Part shown: positions 22,937 to 35,246 of the stretch, in pieces
How the letters are laid out: every line of letters starts with the position of its first letter
Numbering within the stretch: the first letter of the stretch is position 1
Source: Calonectria ilicicola
Taxonomy: Eukaryota; Ascomycota; Sordariomycetes; Hypocreales; Nectriaceae
DNA length: 64,000 bases
NCBI GenBank assembly: GCA_020809705.1
Contig: CP085833.1
Coordinates: forward strand, 4,278,001-4,342,000
Reading direction: 5' to 3'
Notes under the pieces: model-generated
Told to the model about the DNA's origin: nothing
Databases searched by the model: none
The model's input: the letters and a program-made list of their open reading frames with translations, nothing else
Position numbers and translations under genes: made by a program

Positions 22937-24672
22937 GATTTGAGATGGGGCAAAGAAATAAAAGGGAAGAAAAGGGAAGAGGAGAGGAGTGTGTTCAAGA
23001 ACAAGAGGGAAAAAGTGAAAAAACGGGCTGGATCTTCAACCGTATTTATCTTAAGGTTGCGGGATCCAGCGATGTGTGTGATTGACAATGTCAAAGTTAA
23101 GCTCGGTTTTAGCAGCGCAACCCCGAACGGGATCTTCCCATCTCGGCGAACAAGCTGTCAATACAAATGCACGGAGAATCCCCGTTTGCACACCCAGAGC
23201 AGTGGGCGGGATGAGGGAGAGTCCCCGTCTCGTTGCGCTCCCCGCCATCACGTTTTGGGGTATTCGTGGGGTAGCATGGGGCCCCCCCGACAGAGAGTTG
23301 GGGGAAAAGGCTCGTTTACAAATCGAGGGACCGGTAAATAAACGGTGTGACGATTGGACAACTGCAGAATTACAAGGAGGGGTCGAGAAAAACAGGGCCT
23401 GGTCCTGCAAAAAACCCCCCAGTCCAGGGATCAACGGCCCATGATCACGGTCCACGTGAGGGCAAAGGCTATTGGGGACCTGTCGACAAATCTGGCCAAT
23501 CGTCCGCGTCGAGGCTATTCCCATCTCAGATCCCACCCGGCACTTTTTGTAATTTTCCCCCGTCGGGCTTTTCAGCTGTGCGAAAAAGCTGGGGAGACTA
23601 ACTATTTAAACTTGGTCGAGAAGAGACGGACGGGAAACATGCGGAGGGGGGCTGGTTGGAGGCACACAGATGGCGTCAACGATGACACCCCAACCATCCA
23701 CCATCTCCCCCAAAGGCGATTCCCCCGCCCTGCGAGCGCAGGATGCGTGAGGGGAAAGCCCGGTCCGTTATGTCGTTAGTGCCGTCCTCCCGTTGCTGGT
23801 GCCGTCTTACCGTCATTTACATCGTTCGTTTACGGAGCAACGAGTCATGGATACCGCCCACCTGCATGGGGGGTCACTAGCCCGGCTAATAGTCCTGATT
23901 CAGGGCGCTGGAGGTGTCGTTGCTTACAGGCAATCCGCCAAGAGAGAGCAGCTGGGGAGCCTCAAGCTTGGCGACTTGGCAGCGCGTGCAATTGGGGGAG
24001 CACAATTGGGGAACGGAAATAAATTGGCCCTACAGGGCTACGGCCGAGACTAGCAGTGACTACAGAGTTTTTGACCGTATCAGTCATCAGTCATCAGATA
24101 CTGACGGCGACGTGGAGTCGTACGCGTACAAACAGCAATCCCAGCCGCCTCCTTAATCCTTTGCTACGGGAGTTCCAGCGGGGGCGAACACGGTGTCGCC
24201 CCGTCACGAGTACAGGCTAGCCAGTCATTTAGAGCAAGGATGAATTATGGTTATTTGGCTGGCAAGTAGGAAAATAGCCACCTCCGCATTCCCCGCGACC
24301 TAGTGTATGAGCAAGGGCCGTGTCAGCGACCTTTGCCAGCAACGGGATAGGCTCCTTGTCGCGATGGAATCGGCCCGGCTCATTTTCTTCGTCGCTTTCG
24401 GTCCACACGGCGGGTCTGTGTCGCTCGTCGTTGGAGCAAACAAACGTGGAGGGCCCCGGATTGAAAATCCCAAGGCTGGACAAATCTGTGTTGCATCTGG
24501 CCAGGGTAGCGGAGACACTCCGACACGGGCACGGAAAAGGCACGACAGAGCGGGCGCGGCAGATGCTGAACCCGGTGGTCGCCGTTCGCGCTTTGCCCAA
24601 CAATCGCCACCTGCACCAAGCGCACCCTTGCAGACAGCAGAATGGCATGATGTCCTCGTCTTCTGCCTCCCC
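22937..24672. other. Upstream region of MFS gene
   Basis: About 1.7 kb, GC-richer than other spacers, with many overlapping frames on both strands (for example 23051-23779 and 24229-24703). None has a domain, and opposing frames are equally long, as expected from GC-rich non-coding sequence. G/C runs near 23280 and 23400 are notable. Confidence 0.45.
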
Positions 24673-26170
24673 TCATGACCAGTACCGTCCCCATATTTCA
24701 TAATCCTCCTTTGTACCCCGGAACTCGAAGTGGACCTCTGTAATATCTTGAAACCCCTCTTTCATCTGTGGTGCCTTGTAGCGAGATGTGAAGCCATTAA
24801 AGGCGAGCTTGGGCAGCGACTCTCGCGACTCCGGGTTCATCGAGGCGTTGAGCGCCCGCACCGCATCGTTGTGCTCACACAGCGACAGTGGAGTCTTGAA
24901 CCACACGCAGCGGATGGGTATGCCGGTCTTCTTGGCGAGGTCTATCCACAAGGATCTCGTGTTGGGATCGGCATTGGTATTGTCTGCACAAAGCTGTTTG
25001 TTAGAGGGTCGCTTGGACGGGGTAATGCGGAGGTGTGTGGGGACAAACCAATTGCGATGGAGTCGCCCTCCTTTAGGTACTCCTTAGCGGCCTGCAGACA
25101 CTTGTCGCGAGACTTGAGCGTGTCCTGATTAATCCTTTGGTAGCCTAGCGGTTTGAGGCATTTCCAGTAAAACGTACTCTTCCCGGCCCCGGGTGGGCCG
25201 CAGAAAAGGACAATCTCCTTGTCATTGGTTTTGGTGAATACCACATGGTCCTTGCCCTCGTCTTTTCCGTCCGTATATGGGTGGTCGGCCAGGTCGAATT
25301 CTCGGATAAATGTCCGAGGTTTTTCCCCCAAGAAAAATTCTTCAGGCGTCTGGTACTTGATGCCGATGTTGTGGGCAAGGTTCCTGTCCGAGCAGCTAAA
25401 GTCTTTGGCCACCTCTGATGCTTTACCCCATGAGGCAGTTCGTCCACCAGCGTCCCCGACGAAGAAGCTATTCTCAAGGTCCACTTCGTCGTCAGCTAGG
25501 TCGTAATCCTCGCATAGCTCCTTCCACATCCCTACTCTTGGTTTCCTGTAAATGTCCCGGCCTGTCGCTGCGTACAGGGTCGTCGGCAAATCGAGGTTGC
25601 TCAAAATGGCACTCGCCTTTTGCTTAAAGTCGTTGACGCGCTTCTGGACTCCTGCCTTGGGGCCTTTATAGTTGGCGTCGAAGTGAAGTTTGAGTCCGCC
25701 TTGGTTGGAGAGAATAATCACACGGTATCCCTCCGCGTGCAGCTCCCGCAATCGCCCAGGTACGATACCGTCCCACCACTTCCAGTCGGCGGGACCACTG
25801 CTGTGCTTCTTTCCCGATGAAGTAGTAATAAGCGTTGAGTCGAGGTCGAATGCAGCAATCTTCTTCTTCTTGACGGTTCTGTCTTCCTTCGCTTCAGGGT
25901 CGTATCGGCCGACGAGGAGGGTCGCAGGAGTGTCATCGTTGGGGCTTCGTTCAGACCAAATCGTTCGATCCTTAGGCTTCTGGGATGCTGGCGTGAAGAA
26001 GCTTGCTACCGCATTCTCTAGATCCAGGTTGGTCAGTGTTGTCTCTTTGCGCATCCCAGGGGAGTTGAGCCCGTACTGGTAGTCCCGCTCTGAATCTTTC
26101 GCTTGATGGGTGGAGGAGAAATCGGCGCATCGGCGGCCTTGCGCTTGCTATCGGACTTGGCAGGAGCCAT
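24673..26170 (-). CDS. pnk1: Polynucleotide kinase 3'-phosphatase
   Basis: Three exons (26170-26077, 26017-25049, 24983-24673) give 457 aa. Intron 1 (GTACGG...CTAG, branch CACTGAC) joins a basic nuclear-type N-terminus (KRKAADAP, PPPIKRK) to NAVASFF. The phosphatase half has the HAD signature DLDST (near residue 80) and a later KP/GDAGG segment (FFVGDAGGR). The kinase half has P-loop GPPGAGKST and a C-terminal lid region. The enzyme restores 5'-phosphate and 3'-OH ends in DNA single-strand break repair. Order phosphatase-then-kinase without an FHA domain matches the fission-yeast Pnk1 type. It is divergent from med18. Confidence 0.93.
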
Positions 26171-26539
26171 TGTGTACACAGTAGTCGATTGAATGAGTGC
26201 ATTCAGTCCTGATGCTGTTCTTGACGTGAACCAAGCTGCTGCCAAATGTGATGACGAACGCCCCTGGGCCAAGACTTTCGCGCCGACACGACGCGAAGTC
26301 ACGTGCTTCAAAGTGCTCTTTGCGACGCTCCACCAAGCTCTGGGCTTCAGTGAGCTTGTCCGCGACATCATCCACATTGACGGCATTGAGATAGCCTACG
26401 TGCGTATCGGCGCTCTGTTTTGCGGGATCAAAAAAAAAGCGCTCGCCAAATCAATCCTTGCAGCATCAAAGTTCTGCCAAAACTGGCGCCCGAGTGTTGA
26501 TCAAAGTGACTTGCTTTTCCCACCACCCATCATTTCGCC
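26171..26539. promoter_or_regulatory. Bidirectional promoter pnk1 / med18
   Basis: The 369 bp between the two divergent start codons must contain both core promoters. GC-rich, with no TATA box seen, as usual for housekeeping genes. Confidence 0.5.
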
Positions 26540-27432
26540 ATGTACGAGGTGTTTCTCACTGCGCTCGTTGAGGACAGCGACTTTATCGCGGCCTGCGCTG
26601 TTCTCGGGGGCCTCTGTGGCATGTCTCCGTGGGAGAGCGTCCACCGAGTCCTCTACTTCCAAGGGCCGCCCAAGCCAGTCGGCATCTCCAACCAGTCCTC
26701 CATCGACAAGCCCATCCGCAAAGAAATCGGACTCCTATGGAAGGATCTCCACCAGAACCTAGGGCGGCAATCATTCGTACTCCAGGCACGGTATGAGGTG
26801 TTGAAAGATCGCGACATGGGCCCAACTGCCGCCCCAGCAGATCTCGATGCAACTGCAGGCATCCTACGCTGGACCGACTTCCCGGATCCGCCCCATGGTC
26901 GACCTATGCTCACTCAGCGCAAGAAGGTAGAGTTGTGGGACCAGAAGAAACTTCCGTCGGTGATGCGGGATAACAATTATCAGTATGCCCTCCCTTGGTA
27001 CCAGACCCATCACCCATACTGACACAGGCTAGGTTCAAAACTGAGACGGTGGAGGAAGTCTTTCGCTTTTTCCGTGAAGATGTCGAGTTCTGTCTTGTGA
27101 GACAGTACTTTTTAAAACCCATCCATGATTACGTCCCCATGAACCAAAAAGGACAATTATCCGTGCCTTTAGCTGCACTTCCTGCTTGGGAATCACTTAC
27201 ACCTATGGACATGCAAAAGCGCTGGTTTCTCTTTGTCAAAGCCCACGTCCTACAGGACAACAAGCCCGACGAGATTCGCAAGATTCAAGACCAACTATTG
27301 GCAGTCCGCCAGGAGTTGGATGGGGTCTTCGACTTTCGGGTCATTGACCGCAAAGTGCACGATACTCGAGTCGCGCAACAGCAGCAGGGCATTCAGGCAC
27401 TACCCCAGAAAGTAATGCTGGGCAAAAACTAG
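26540..27432 (+). CDS. med18: Mediator complex subunit 18
   Basis: Two exons (26540-26982 and 27033-27432; GTATGC...GGCTAG with branch TACTGAC) give 280 aa. The N-terminus MYEVFLTALVEDSD and the segment WESVHRVLYFQGP are typical of fungal Med18 (Srb5). The C-terminal half (ETVEEVFRFF ... FCLVRQYF ... WFLFVKAHV) follows the family barrel pattern. Med18 forms a head-module heterodimer with Med20 and links Mediator to RNA polymerase II. The nearer CACAG acceptor would break the frame; the chosen GGCTAG site keeps it. Confidence 0.9.
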
Positions 27433-27765
27433 ACAGGATGCGGCATTGCATGCATTGCATCAGAATTTTTGATACACAAAGTGTCGGTTGGGCTGCAAGG
27501 GCAGCGCGATACGGAGAGGTCATTGAGCAAGTGAGACAGCAATTGTTGTATATGTGCTTGGCATTGAACTAAGTTAAGGACACGATGAAACGATCTATGC
27601 TCGCCGAAAAGCGAGCCCAACTCTACCACTACAGAGTAAAAATTATACCCCGTACATTGTACCAATTGCAATCCATGCAATTATTTGCCCGGCCCCCCCT
27701 TGTTACAGTGACGACAATGGCTTAGGCTACTCCAGGTAGCGCCGAGTCGCCGCTCATTCTGGGCC
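27433..27765. other. 3' intergenic region (convergent genes)
   Basis: A GCATT direct repeat (27441-27455) and an otherwise ordinary 3' flank. No gene. Confidence 0.4.
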
Positions 27766-29120
27766 TTACGACCGCTTCGCCCACCTCATGCCGCTGACCG
27801 CCCGTCCGACGTTACCGTTTCTGAACCGGCTGCCGAAGCCATTTCCGTTATCGTCAGCCGCGTCCGTCTGAGCATTGTTCGCATTTCCGTTGTTCCTGTT
27901 CCTACCGTTTCGGCCTCTTCCGTTGCCGTTACCGTTACCGTTTCCATTTCCGGTGTTGGCATTGTCAGTCTGAGCGGGTGTAGCGGGGGTAATGGCAGTC
28001 GTGACAACATCTCCACTGCCGGCTGCCGCTGTAGTCTCCGCACCAGCTGCTGCCGTAGTCTCTGAGCCTGGTGTGGCCGCGGGGTCGCTCACAACCGAAG
28101 TCTCCAACGTGTTGCCAGCACCACCGCCGTTGACAACTGTGGGGGTCTCTGCGGCAAAGCTCTTGGTAACGATGGTGTTCTGGAGAATTGCATTGACAGC
28201 AGCAAGGTTCTGTGCAGCCTCCTCGGTTCCTGCATTGGCATTGGCATTCACAGAGACTTCAAAGTCAGCCTGGTTTTGCTGAATCTGTGCCAAAACAGCG
28301 TCCAGCTTTTGGATGGTCGGAATGCTGTTGGCGACGTTGGTCTTCTCGTCGGTGTCAATTTGCTGGACAGCGAAGCAACCGCCAAAGGGACCAGCCAAGG
28401 CATTGTTGCGGCATCTCACAGTGCAAACGTTGCCCGTTGATGCTGATAGCCATCAATTAGCTTCTATTATAATACTAGACGTCATTTATACTCACCTCCA
28501 GTGCAAGTGAAGTTGTCAGGCATTTGGACAGTAATGTTAAAGGCTTGGGCCTTGGCCTGGGAGAAGCCGTTGGTGCCAGGAACATTGTTTGTGACAGTGA
28601 GGTTCTAGACAATGTTAGTAGAGCTCGGTAAGGTAATCGCACATGAGATTTACCTGAGAAATTGTACCAGTGTTGCTGGTTTCGTCGAGATCGCATGCGT
28701 AGGGACCAGCACCATCGGCGTTGACTTGATGAATTGTCACTGTAAGCTGGCTGCCAGCCTTGACCTGGGTCACGGCTCCAGCAGCGAGAGCATTCTCAGT
28801 GTTCTCTCCAACATCAATGTTTCCAGAAATCTCTGTTCGACCGCACTGGTTGACGATGTTGGCAGTGATTTCAGCATCGCGAATGATGGTAGCGTCTTGT
28901 TGGCAGGGGTTGATGGTGGTGCAGTTTCGGGCAACAGCCGGGTCAACTAAACCACTTGTAAGTCATTGGCTCTATTTTCGTCCAGTGTTTTTAGTCACCA
29001 ACCTTGGAATCCAACACTAGCAGGCGAGCCAGCCTCGCCTTGAGCATTGAGGATCACACCGTGGCCATTGGCCAGAGCAGCCAGCAAAAGCTGGGAAAAG
29101 AAAGGCAACATTCGAGTCAT
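27766..29120 (-). CDS. Egh16-like (MAS3/CAS1 type) secreted appressorium protein
   Basis: Four exons (29120-29003, 28946-28654, 28604-28496, 28442-27766) give 398 aa. A signal peptide (LPFFSQLLLAALANG) is followed by HGVILNAQGE and a Cys-containing beta-rich domain (NCTTINPCQQ, NQCGRTEI, GPYACDLD, FTCTG, CTVRCRNNALAGPFGGC), as in the Egh16/MAS3/CAS1 family. These are secreted proteins induced on host surfaces in pathogens and also found in other fungi. The C-terminal third is low complexity: Ala/Thr-rich then Asn-Gly repeats with Arg (27890-27960), ending basic. The processed location is inferred to be extracellular or cell wall. Function in this organism is unknown. Confidence 0.88.
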
Positions 29121-31685
29121 TGTCAAAAAGATAAAAAGGATAGTAGGGGGAAAATATGTGTGCCTGCACGCAGAAAAGAAGACAAACAAAAAGAATGGGT
29201 ATAAAGAAGAGAAGGAATGCCGGATCACCAGGACCTCCAGCTACAAAGAAGATGCTAGACTATTGAAATGCTGAAGTCAATGATGAGGATATTCGGACAG
29301 ATCAGGCGGTCTTTGGGAGTCTTATATGAGCATTTCCCAATCTTGCCCAGTCTTGTTGGCCGCCGCATGGCCAAAGTCATCTGCTACGAGGTCTGTCGCA
29401 TCGCGACGATCAAAAGGCTAAAGTGTTTGGAAGCCCTTTGGTGTAGGACTGTCAACCTCCCTAGCGGAGAATTGCTGCATCTTGGCGGTGCTTCCTGAGA
29501 CTGACACCAGAAACGGTGGCGTCGCGACTTGTGTGAAGCAAATGCATCCATGTTCTAGCTCAGCTATAGCCAAAAGGTCCCAGCCTCGCCGCAATGGCAA
29601 TAGAGTCCACTGTTATTGGGCTGCCAAGCGATCGGCCCAAGCAACCGGCCAGACCGCAAAAGGACAGCCGCCTGAGAGGGGCGCACTTTACGGAGTTGGC
29701 TGGCAGCAGACCAATGCTAGGCAGGCAGGCATCTTGACGTCGGAGAGCTGATACAAGTACCGAATCTCTTTGTGCAAGATCTCGGTGGAGATGCGTGGGG
29801 ACGTCTCATAGTTGGACGGCGCCTACCGAAGGTTGAGATGTCTCACGACGGGCCTCAACCACTCTTTTGCTTCTAGACAAAGAAGGAAGGCCCACAAAGG
29901 CCGGTTTACCGGTTGATTAGGAATTTAGCAGAAGAGATAACAGTTATTTTAGGTCAAACCCACATTTTTAATTTTATTTTATTTTTTTACGGGTATGCGC
30001 CATGTATTGCAGGTTCAATTGATCCATCTAATACAACCACCACGCTATCCATTGCGTTGCTAACAAGTCTATGACCGTTAAGCATCCGGAAAAAAGGAAA
30101 GAAAGGCGAGGCAGATCAAGAACAGATCGCCGGGTATAGCCGTAATACCACGCCCATCAATCCGCCACCTGTTTCTTCGCTAACCCAAGGGGTCAGTTAT
30201 TCCCGTCTATTTCCCTTGTTCGCCGTCGCTGCGACACGTTTCGGCCGCGGTTTCGGTCATGCGGCAATTATCATGGGTGCGACCTCCCCACTGCCCCTTA
30301 AAAACATTCGATGCCGCTTGAAATGGAAATGTTCCGTGTTTTGAACTCGGCGGGTGGCGTTTGGAGACGTAGCAGTGGTCGGCCTGTGCCGCAAAATATA
30401 GTTTCATCCAATAATAGGCTGAGCAGAACACGAGGTCGGAGCCACTCGCAGCTGATAGGCCAATTGGGATACGAATGACATAAACGGGTTGCCGCGTACT
30501 ATTGGGAAGGGCTTTGCCGTCATCCGAAGCTCCCTGTCAATTGATCAGGATGAATTTCAGGCTCACAGAATCCATGGCATACGCGCACGATTCTTCATTA
30601 ATCTAGCTGCCGAGCAGTATAATACAGGAAATAAATAAAACAGCTACATTATTACATTATTATTTATTCTTAGGTAATTTATTTTACATTTTATTTATTT
30701 CTTGCATTTGTCATGCACTTGATTTACTTCCTCACGTGCTATATTTCTTCACTCACGTGTCATGGCAAGGATAAAATTTTCATTGCCACGGAGTGATGAT
30801 AAGTGGGTCATTTGGTGTAGGGTAGGGTCATGGAAAATACAATCCTGAAGGATTGGAGGATTTAAGCTTGAGTGATCGATTGTAGGATCATATTGTATAG
30901 TTTTTTTTTTTCCTTTCTCTGATCTATTTTAATTAACATAGTCCATTGTTTCTTGAAAAAGTGCTCAACCAAGGCTTGAGTCATGGTGTTCGAGTAAGGT
31001 GTTCCGCATGACGTTGTTTCTTTTCTTTTTTCTTTTCGCATTAGGATATACTATGTAATTTCCCCTTAGCCCCTTTTCAATGTCTCTCCTGAATCAATTC
31101 CAAGATCTATGCTGGCGGCGCCACTTTGTGTTGTTGCTTTTTCTCGACAGCCACGAACACAGTATTCTGTTGGTCATCACGATCCATCTGTCAATCGGGC
31201 TCGCACGGATTGGATCCGCGATCATGGCCGATCGCTTTTGACTTCGCGACCGTGCCTACATGCATGCGCATCCCACACGTGGTGCTCTGTGGAGGCGCTC
31301 GGTCGGTAACAGGAACATCCCAGACGGAGTGGTCTGATAAGCGAAAACCTTGACACATCACAAGGAACCAGCATATTAATTTACTCCGATGTCCGTGAAC
31401 AACTTTGTTAATTGTTTAAATAGAGCATTTAATGCATTTAGACTTATTTGGAAATATTTAATAGCTTGCTTCTCGCTTGTCTGATTCATAGATTACCGAT
31501 TCATGCTCCTCCTGCTGTGACGAACAATGACGAAATTAGGTGTCATAGTCGGATCCGTGATATAGCCACGCCAAGAGAATAGACGAACCACGCCATCCAC
31601 GAGATTAAAGGAGGAAAAATTGAACATAATTGAATGCATTGCGCATGGCTCGTCTAACACATTTGATTTTTATTCCTCCGCTGCA
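29121..31685. other. Long gene-free region
   Basis: About 2.6 kb without a supported gene. It includes AT-rich patches (29960-29990) and a 13-bp perfect inverted repeat at 30628-30640 and 30689-30701. Short frames at 29482-29751 and 31109-31353 have no domains. Confidence 0.45.
30628..30701. repeat. AT-rich inverted repeat
   Basis: GAAATAAATAAAA (30628-30640) is repeated inverted as TTTTATTTATTTC (30689-30701) around a 48-base AT-rich spacer. It could form a hairpin. No target duplication is seen. Confidence 0.5.
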
Positions 31686-33036
31686 CTAAGCTCCCGAGAT
31701 GGACCGCTGAATCTTTGTTTGGACTCGAATTCCATGCAATGGAATATCATCCCCGCTCTCATCATCTCTCTCAGATGTTGATTTGAAACTTTTAATCGTA
31801 AACTCGTGTCCCTTGATATCTGGACGTAGTGCCCTGTCGTTGGGAATTGACGTAGAGCCCTTGCCACCCATCTCCAGACCATCCGATGTCGTCTCGTCAG
31901 GGAGCCTGTAGAATGAATTCCTCCGCTGGCTAGAGTCCGCGGGTACTATCTCTGTATTGTCCCGGACCGAATGACCCTTGCTGAAATTGGATCGGTGCCC
32001 CTTTGATGACCCGAACATGGGGATCGACGAGCCGTGTACGCTGCCGACCAGCTTTCCTAGGCCGGTAATTCGGAAGACAAATCTCATGACTGGCAACATA
32101 GTAGGAAGACATGCCGAAACGATGCCCGCAGACATCTCGATTGCTGTCCAGCCTACTGTGGGGGCGAGGGTGTAGCTCGGGTCGGTGGACGCGTAAGTGA
32201 AGAGGACGCTAGTTCGGTATGCGGATGCGAAGACGACGCTTTCAATCTACTGTTAGTTCTCATCCAAGGAAATATACTGTGAACGAGCCAAGACGTACAA
32301 GAATCCCAAACTAAAGGCAAGCGATAGACCAATCTTCTCCTGTCGACCAAGCTGCAGTTTCCAGATGGGCGGCAGGGGCAGCAGTAGAATGGTGACATCT
32401 GTGAAAATTGTTGATGCGGCGTTGGCAATCCAGGTACCAACTTGGTTGATGCAGTGTCCCGGGAGTGTGGGATACCATAGTTTGGCAACCGGAACGCAGA
32501 TGAAGATGAAGAGAAATGTGATTGTGACGACCCAGGCCATGACGAATGATCCCACAATCCAGGCCATCTTCCTAAAGTAGTCGACGTGGAAAATACGGTA
32601 ATACATCAGGAGCAGGCTTAGTTTTGTCCAGCCAAGGTTCCAGGCGTAGAGGATTTCAGCCACGAGAAGCCATTTTGCCATCATGACGATGCGTGTTGTC
32701 TCAACTTTGTCCGCGTGGATGCCCATGCCGCAGGAGTGCATGGCGAAGATGAAGCCGACTACCACCAGGTTCCAGCCCTAGAAGAGAATTAGCATCAGAA
32801 AGTAAAAAAACGATGTTGATGATTCTCTTGTCTCGGCTTACCATGGAAAAAATAATCATGTAGTCATCCCACCATAGTTTTTGTCCCTTCAACCTTCGGC
32901 TCTGGATGCGCAAGCACACGCATGCTAGGGCGAGTATGGTGACTGAAATTACGACGCGCAATGTCCACGGCTGGATATTGTCTCCATACCCGGGCAGGTT
33001 CGGTAGAACCGACTTGTCGGAGCTGGACGACGACAT
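31686..33036 (-). CDS. PTH11-like rhodopsin-domain membrane protein
   Basis: Three exons (33036-32842, 32777-32299, 32238-31686) give 408 aa with seven predicted hydrophobic spans in the first about 290 residues. Family marks are WWDDYMI after span 1-2, GMGIHADKV, TKLSLLLMYYRIF, a cysteine-containing loop ending GHCINQVG, DVTILLLPLPPIWKL, and the seventh-span region with PTVGWTAIEMSAGI and ACLPTM. The hydrophilic C-terminal tail (about 110 residues) is Ser-rich. This is the large fungal rhodopsin/PTH11-like superfamily; some members sense surface cues, most are uncharacterised. The acceptor GAAAG at intron 2 is unusual but is the only one that keeps the frame. Plasma membrane location is likely. 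Confidence 0.85.
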
Positions 33037-34204
33037 TTTGGCCCGCAGCTCTTTGGATGTTGAAAACAGCTCACGAACCGAAACAAAATCGAGGTCAAGT
33101 TCAAATAAGCTGACATGAGTTGGAATTTAGGTCATGCTAGGTTTGGATTTGCTCGGTATTGGCCACCGTCCACGCAACCTTGAAGCCGGGGCTAGTCCCT
33201 AGATATCCACTGTTCCGTGTGTTCCAGCAGCCCCTCTAGAGCCACCCATCCACCCTCACCAGTGTCGATCGCTGCTTGCCACGCTGCGGAAATTGAACTG
33301 TGTTCGTCCCCGGCACGCCACATGTGAAGGCGATGACAGCCCCAGGCGGCGATCTAGGCCAAAAAGGTGCTGACAGTGTTTCCGAAATCAGACCCTGATC
33401 CTGGTCCAGCCCCAGAAATTATTCCCGACACGGCTCCGCGTTGAGACTGATTCGGGCATGGCAGACTCAAACCTACCAGGTTCTTGGGTTGGCCGTCAAC
33501 TGCGGCGTGTACACATGCAATTACTCGCTCGTCTAGCGGCGATTTTGACGTGCGTGTGTCTGCCTTTCCGTCTGACGCGCCGCCGCCGGCTCCCAAAGCG
33601 AACCCGAGCCTCATGATCTCCGGAACATCGCAAGATTGCCAAGGACTCCGCACTGAAAAAGCCAATCGGTTCGGACCGCTACGCGGTGCCCTCTAGGGCG
33701 CCGCAGCCAAAAGTCTAAGCATCGGCTAAGTGGTTTGGCACGCTGAATACCATCCTGTTTTGGAGCCGACCGAGGCCCCGTCCGAAACTCCCCAACGTCG
33801 CCTCGGTCGGCTGCGGGTCTATGAAGCACTAGGTCTTCGCTAAACTTCGGGGCCACTCGGTGTTTTGTCCCATTCAAGCCTGGATCACCCACTTCATTTT
33901 TTTCTTAAAAATCCACCGTGGCAACGGCCAACTGCACACCTATCAATTCAGCCTCGAGTCATGAACATGCATGGCACGGGGAGCTGTTCGATCCCCGCGG
34001 AAGTGCGTCATATCATAAAAGGTGGAATAGTTTACTTGGCCTGCTCCGCCGTTCGTTGACGTTGCTTCGGTTTTTCTGGAACACTCCATCTGTCCCTGAA
34101 CGACGTCTGTGGCTTCTCTTGTTGGTATTAATTGCACTCGCCGCCTGCACAAAATCTTTCCTCAAAACGCCCCTATACCTTCTTAGAGACATTCCAAACC
34201 CAAA
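33037..34204. other. Intergenic region (divergent genes)
   Basis: Upstream of both the PTH11-like gene (minus) and the hydrolase gene (plus). A GTG-started frame (33918-34370) overlaps the hydrolase start and has no domain. No clear promoter element. Confidence 0.4.
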
Positions 34205-35246
34205 ATGGCTGCCACTACGACCATCAAAGTTCCCCACCTCGGCGGTATCTCAGCTGGTTACCGACTATCGGGTGATGCCGTCGATCCCAGCAAGCCTACA
34301 GTTGTTCTCATCAACTCCATGTGCACTACCTCTTCGCTGTTCAATGCCCAGTTCGAGAGCAAGAGCCTGACTGATGCTGTCAACCTGCTCGCCATTGAGC
34401 CCCTCGGCCACGGTGCCACCAGCTCCCCCTCTGAGCACTTCACCTACTGGGACTCTGCCCTCATGGCTCTTCAGGTGATGGAGGCCCTGGGAGTTGAAAA
34501 GGCATTTGCCTTGGGAACTAGCCAAGGAGGTTGGGTCGTTGTTCGCATGGCTCTCCTGGCTCCTGAAAAGGTACACACACCACTAGCGCCGCCCCTTGCA
34601 TAGCCATATGCAAACCCCTTGCATCCCCAAACTCTTGTCACGCAGCTAACTGGGTCAACTTTAGATTCTTGGTGTGCTACCCCTCGGCAGTTCAATGGAC
34701 TACGAGTCTGCTGCATCCCGTGAAAAGGGTTGCTGGGACCCCAAGACTCAGCTGCGACCCTTTTATGACGGTTGGGCTAGTGCCACTCCCACTCCTGACT
34801 TTGTAGTTGAGGAGGTTTGGCGAGGCATGGTCGCGTCAGTTGGCTTCGGCAGCACCACCACACCTGAGCTGGTAGCTTTCTGGGATGAAACCCTCCAGAA
34901 AGTCTACAGCGGTGATGAAGGCCGCAAGAAGGCGCGAATGGCACTTCTCAACCTCATGGAGCGTGATGGACTTTTGTCCCGCATTCAGGATGTCAAATGC
35001 CCTGTCTATTGGCTTCAGGTGAGCCCCGGAATCTAAAGTTAGTGGATTAAAACCAACGCTAATCGCCTATAGGGAACCGAGGACCCAGTTTATGGCCAAG
35101 TTGTGCCTGCCGAGCACATTAAGTTGTTTACTTCATCCCCTGAGGCTACCCTCACCTTTGTCCAGGGAGGTGGTCACTACTTGAGTGCCACTAACCCCAA
35201 GGAGACGGAAGAGGCCATCCTTAAGATGGTTGCCAAGTATGCGTAA
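34205..35246 (+). CDS. Alpha/beta-hydrolase fold protein
   Basis: Three exons (34205-34570, 34665-35018, 35073-35246) give 297 aa. The nucleophile elbow is G104-T-S106-Q-G (ALGTSQGGW), the late acidic residue is probably in GTEDPVYG, and the catalytic histidine in GGGHYLS near the C-terminus. An oxyanion region (LINSMCTT) and IEPLGHG complete the fold. The family includes esterases, lactonases and epoxide hydrolases; there is no signal peptide, so it acts in the cell. The ATG context CCCAAAATGG is strong. Substrate cannot be told from sequence. The next gene downstream on the same strand is an atypical SDR. Confidence 0.87.

Noticed and set aside
23051..24703. Several 100-160 codon frames on both strands
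   Set aside because: Overlapping frames of equal length in a GC-rich spacer, no starts in good context and no recognisable family.
26033..26170. Frame disagreement at the pnk1 N-terminus suggesting a frameshift
   Set aside because: A 59-bp GTACGG...CTAG intron with CACTGAC branch site joins both frames correctly.
33918..34370. 150-codon plus frame upstream of the hydrolase
   Set aside because: Starts at GTG, overlaps the hydrolase gene in another frame and has no domain.
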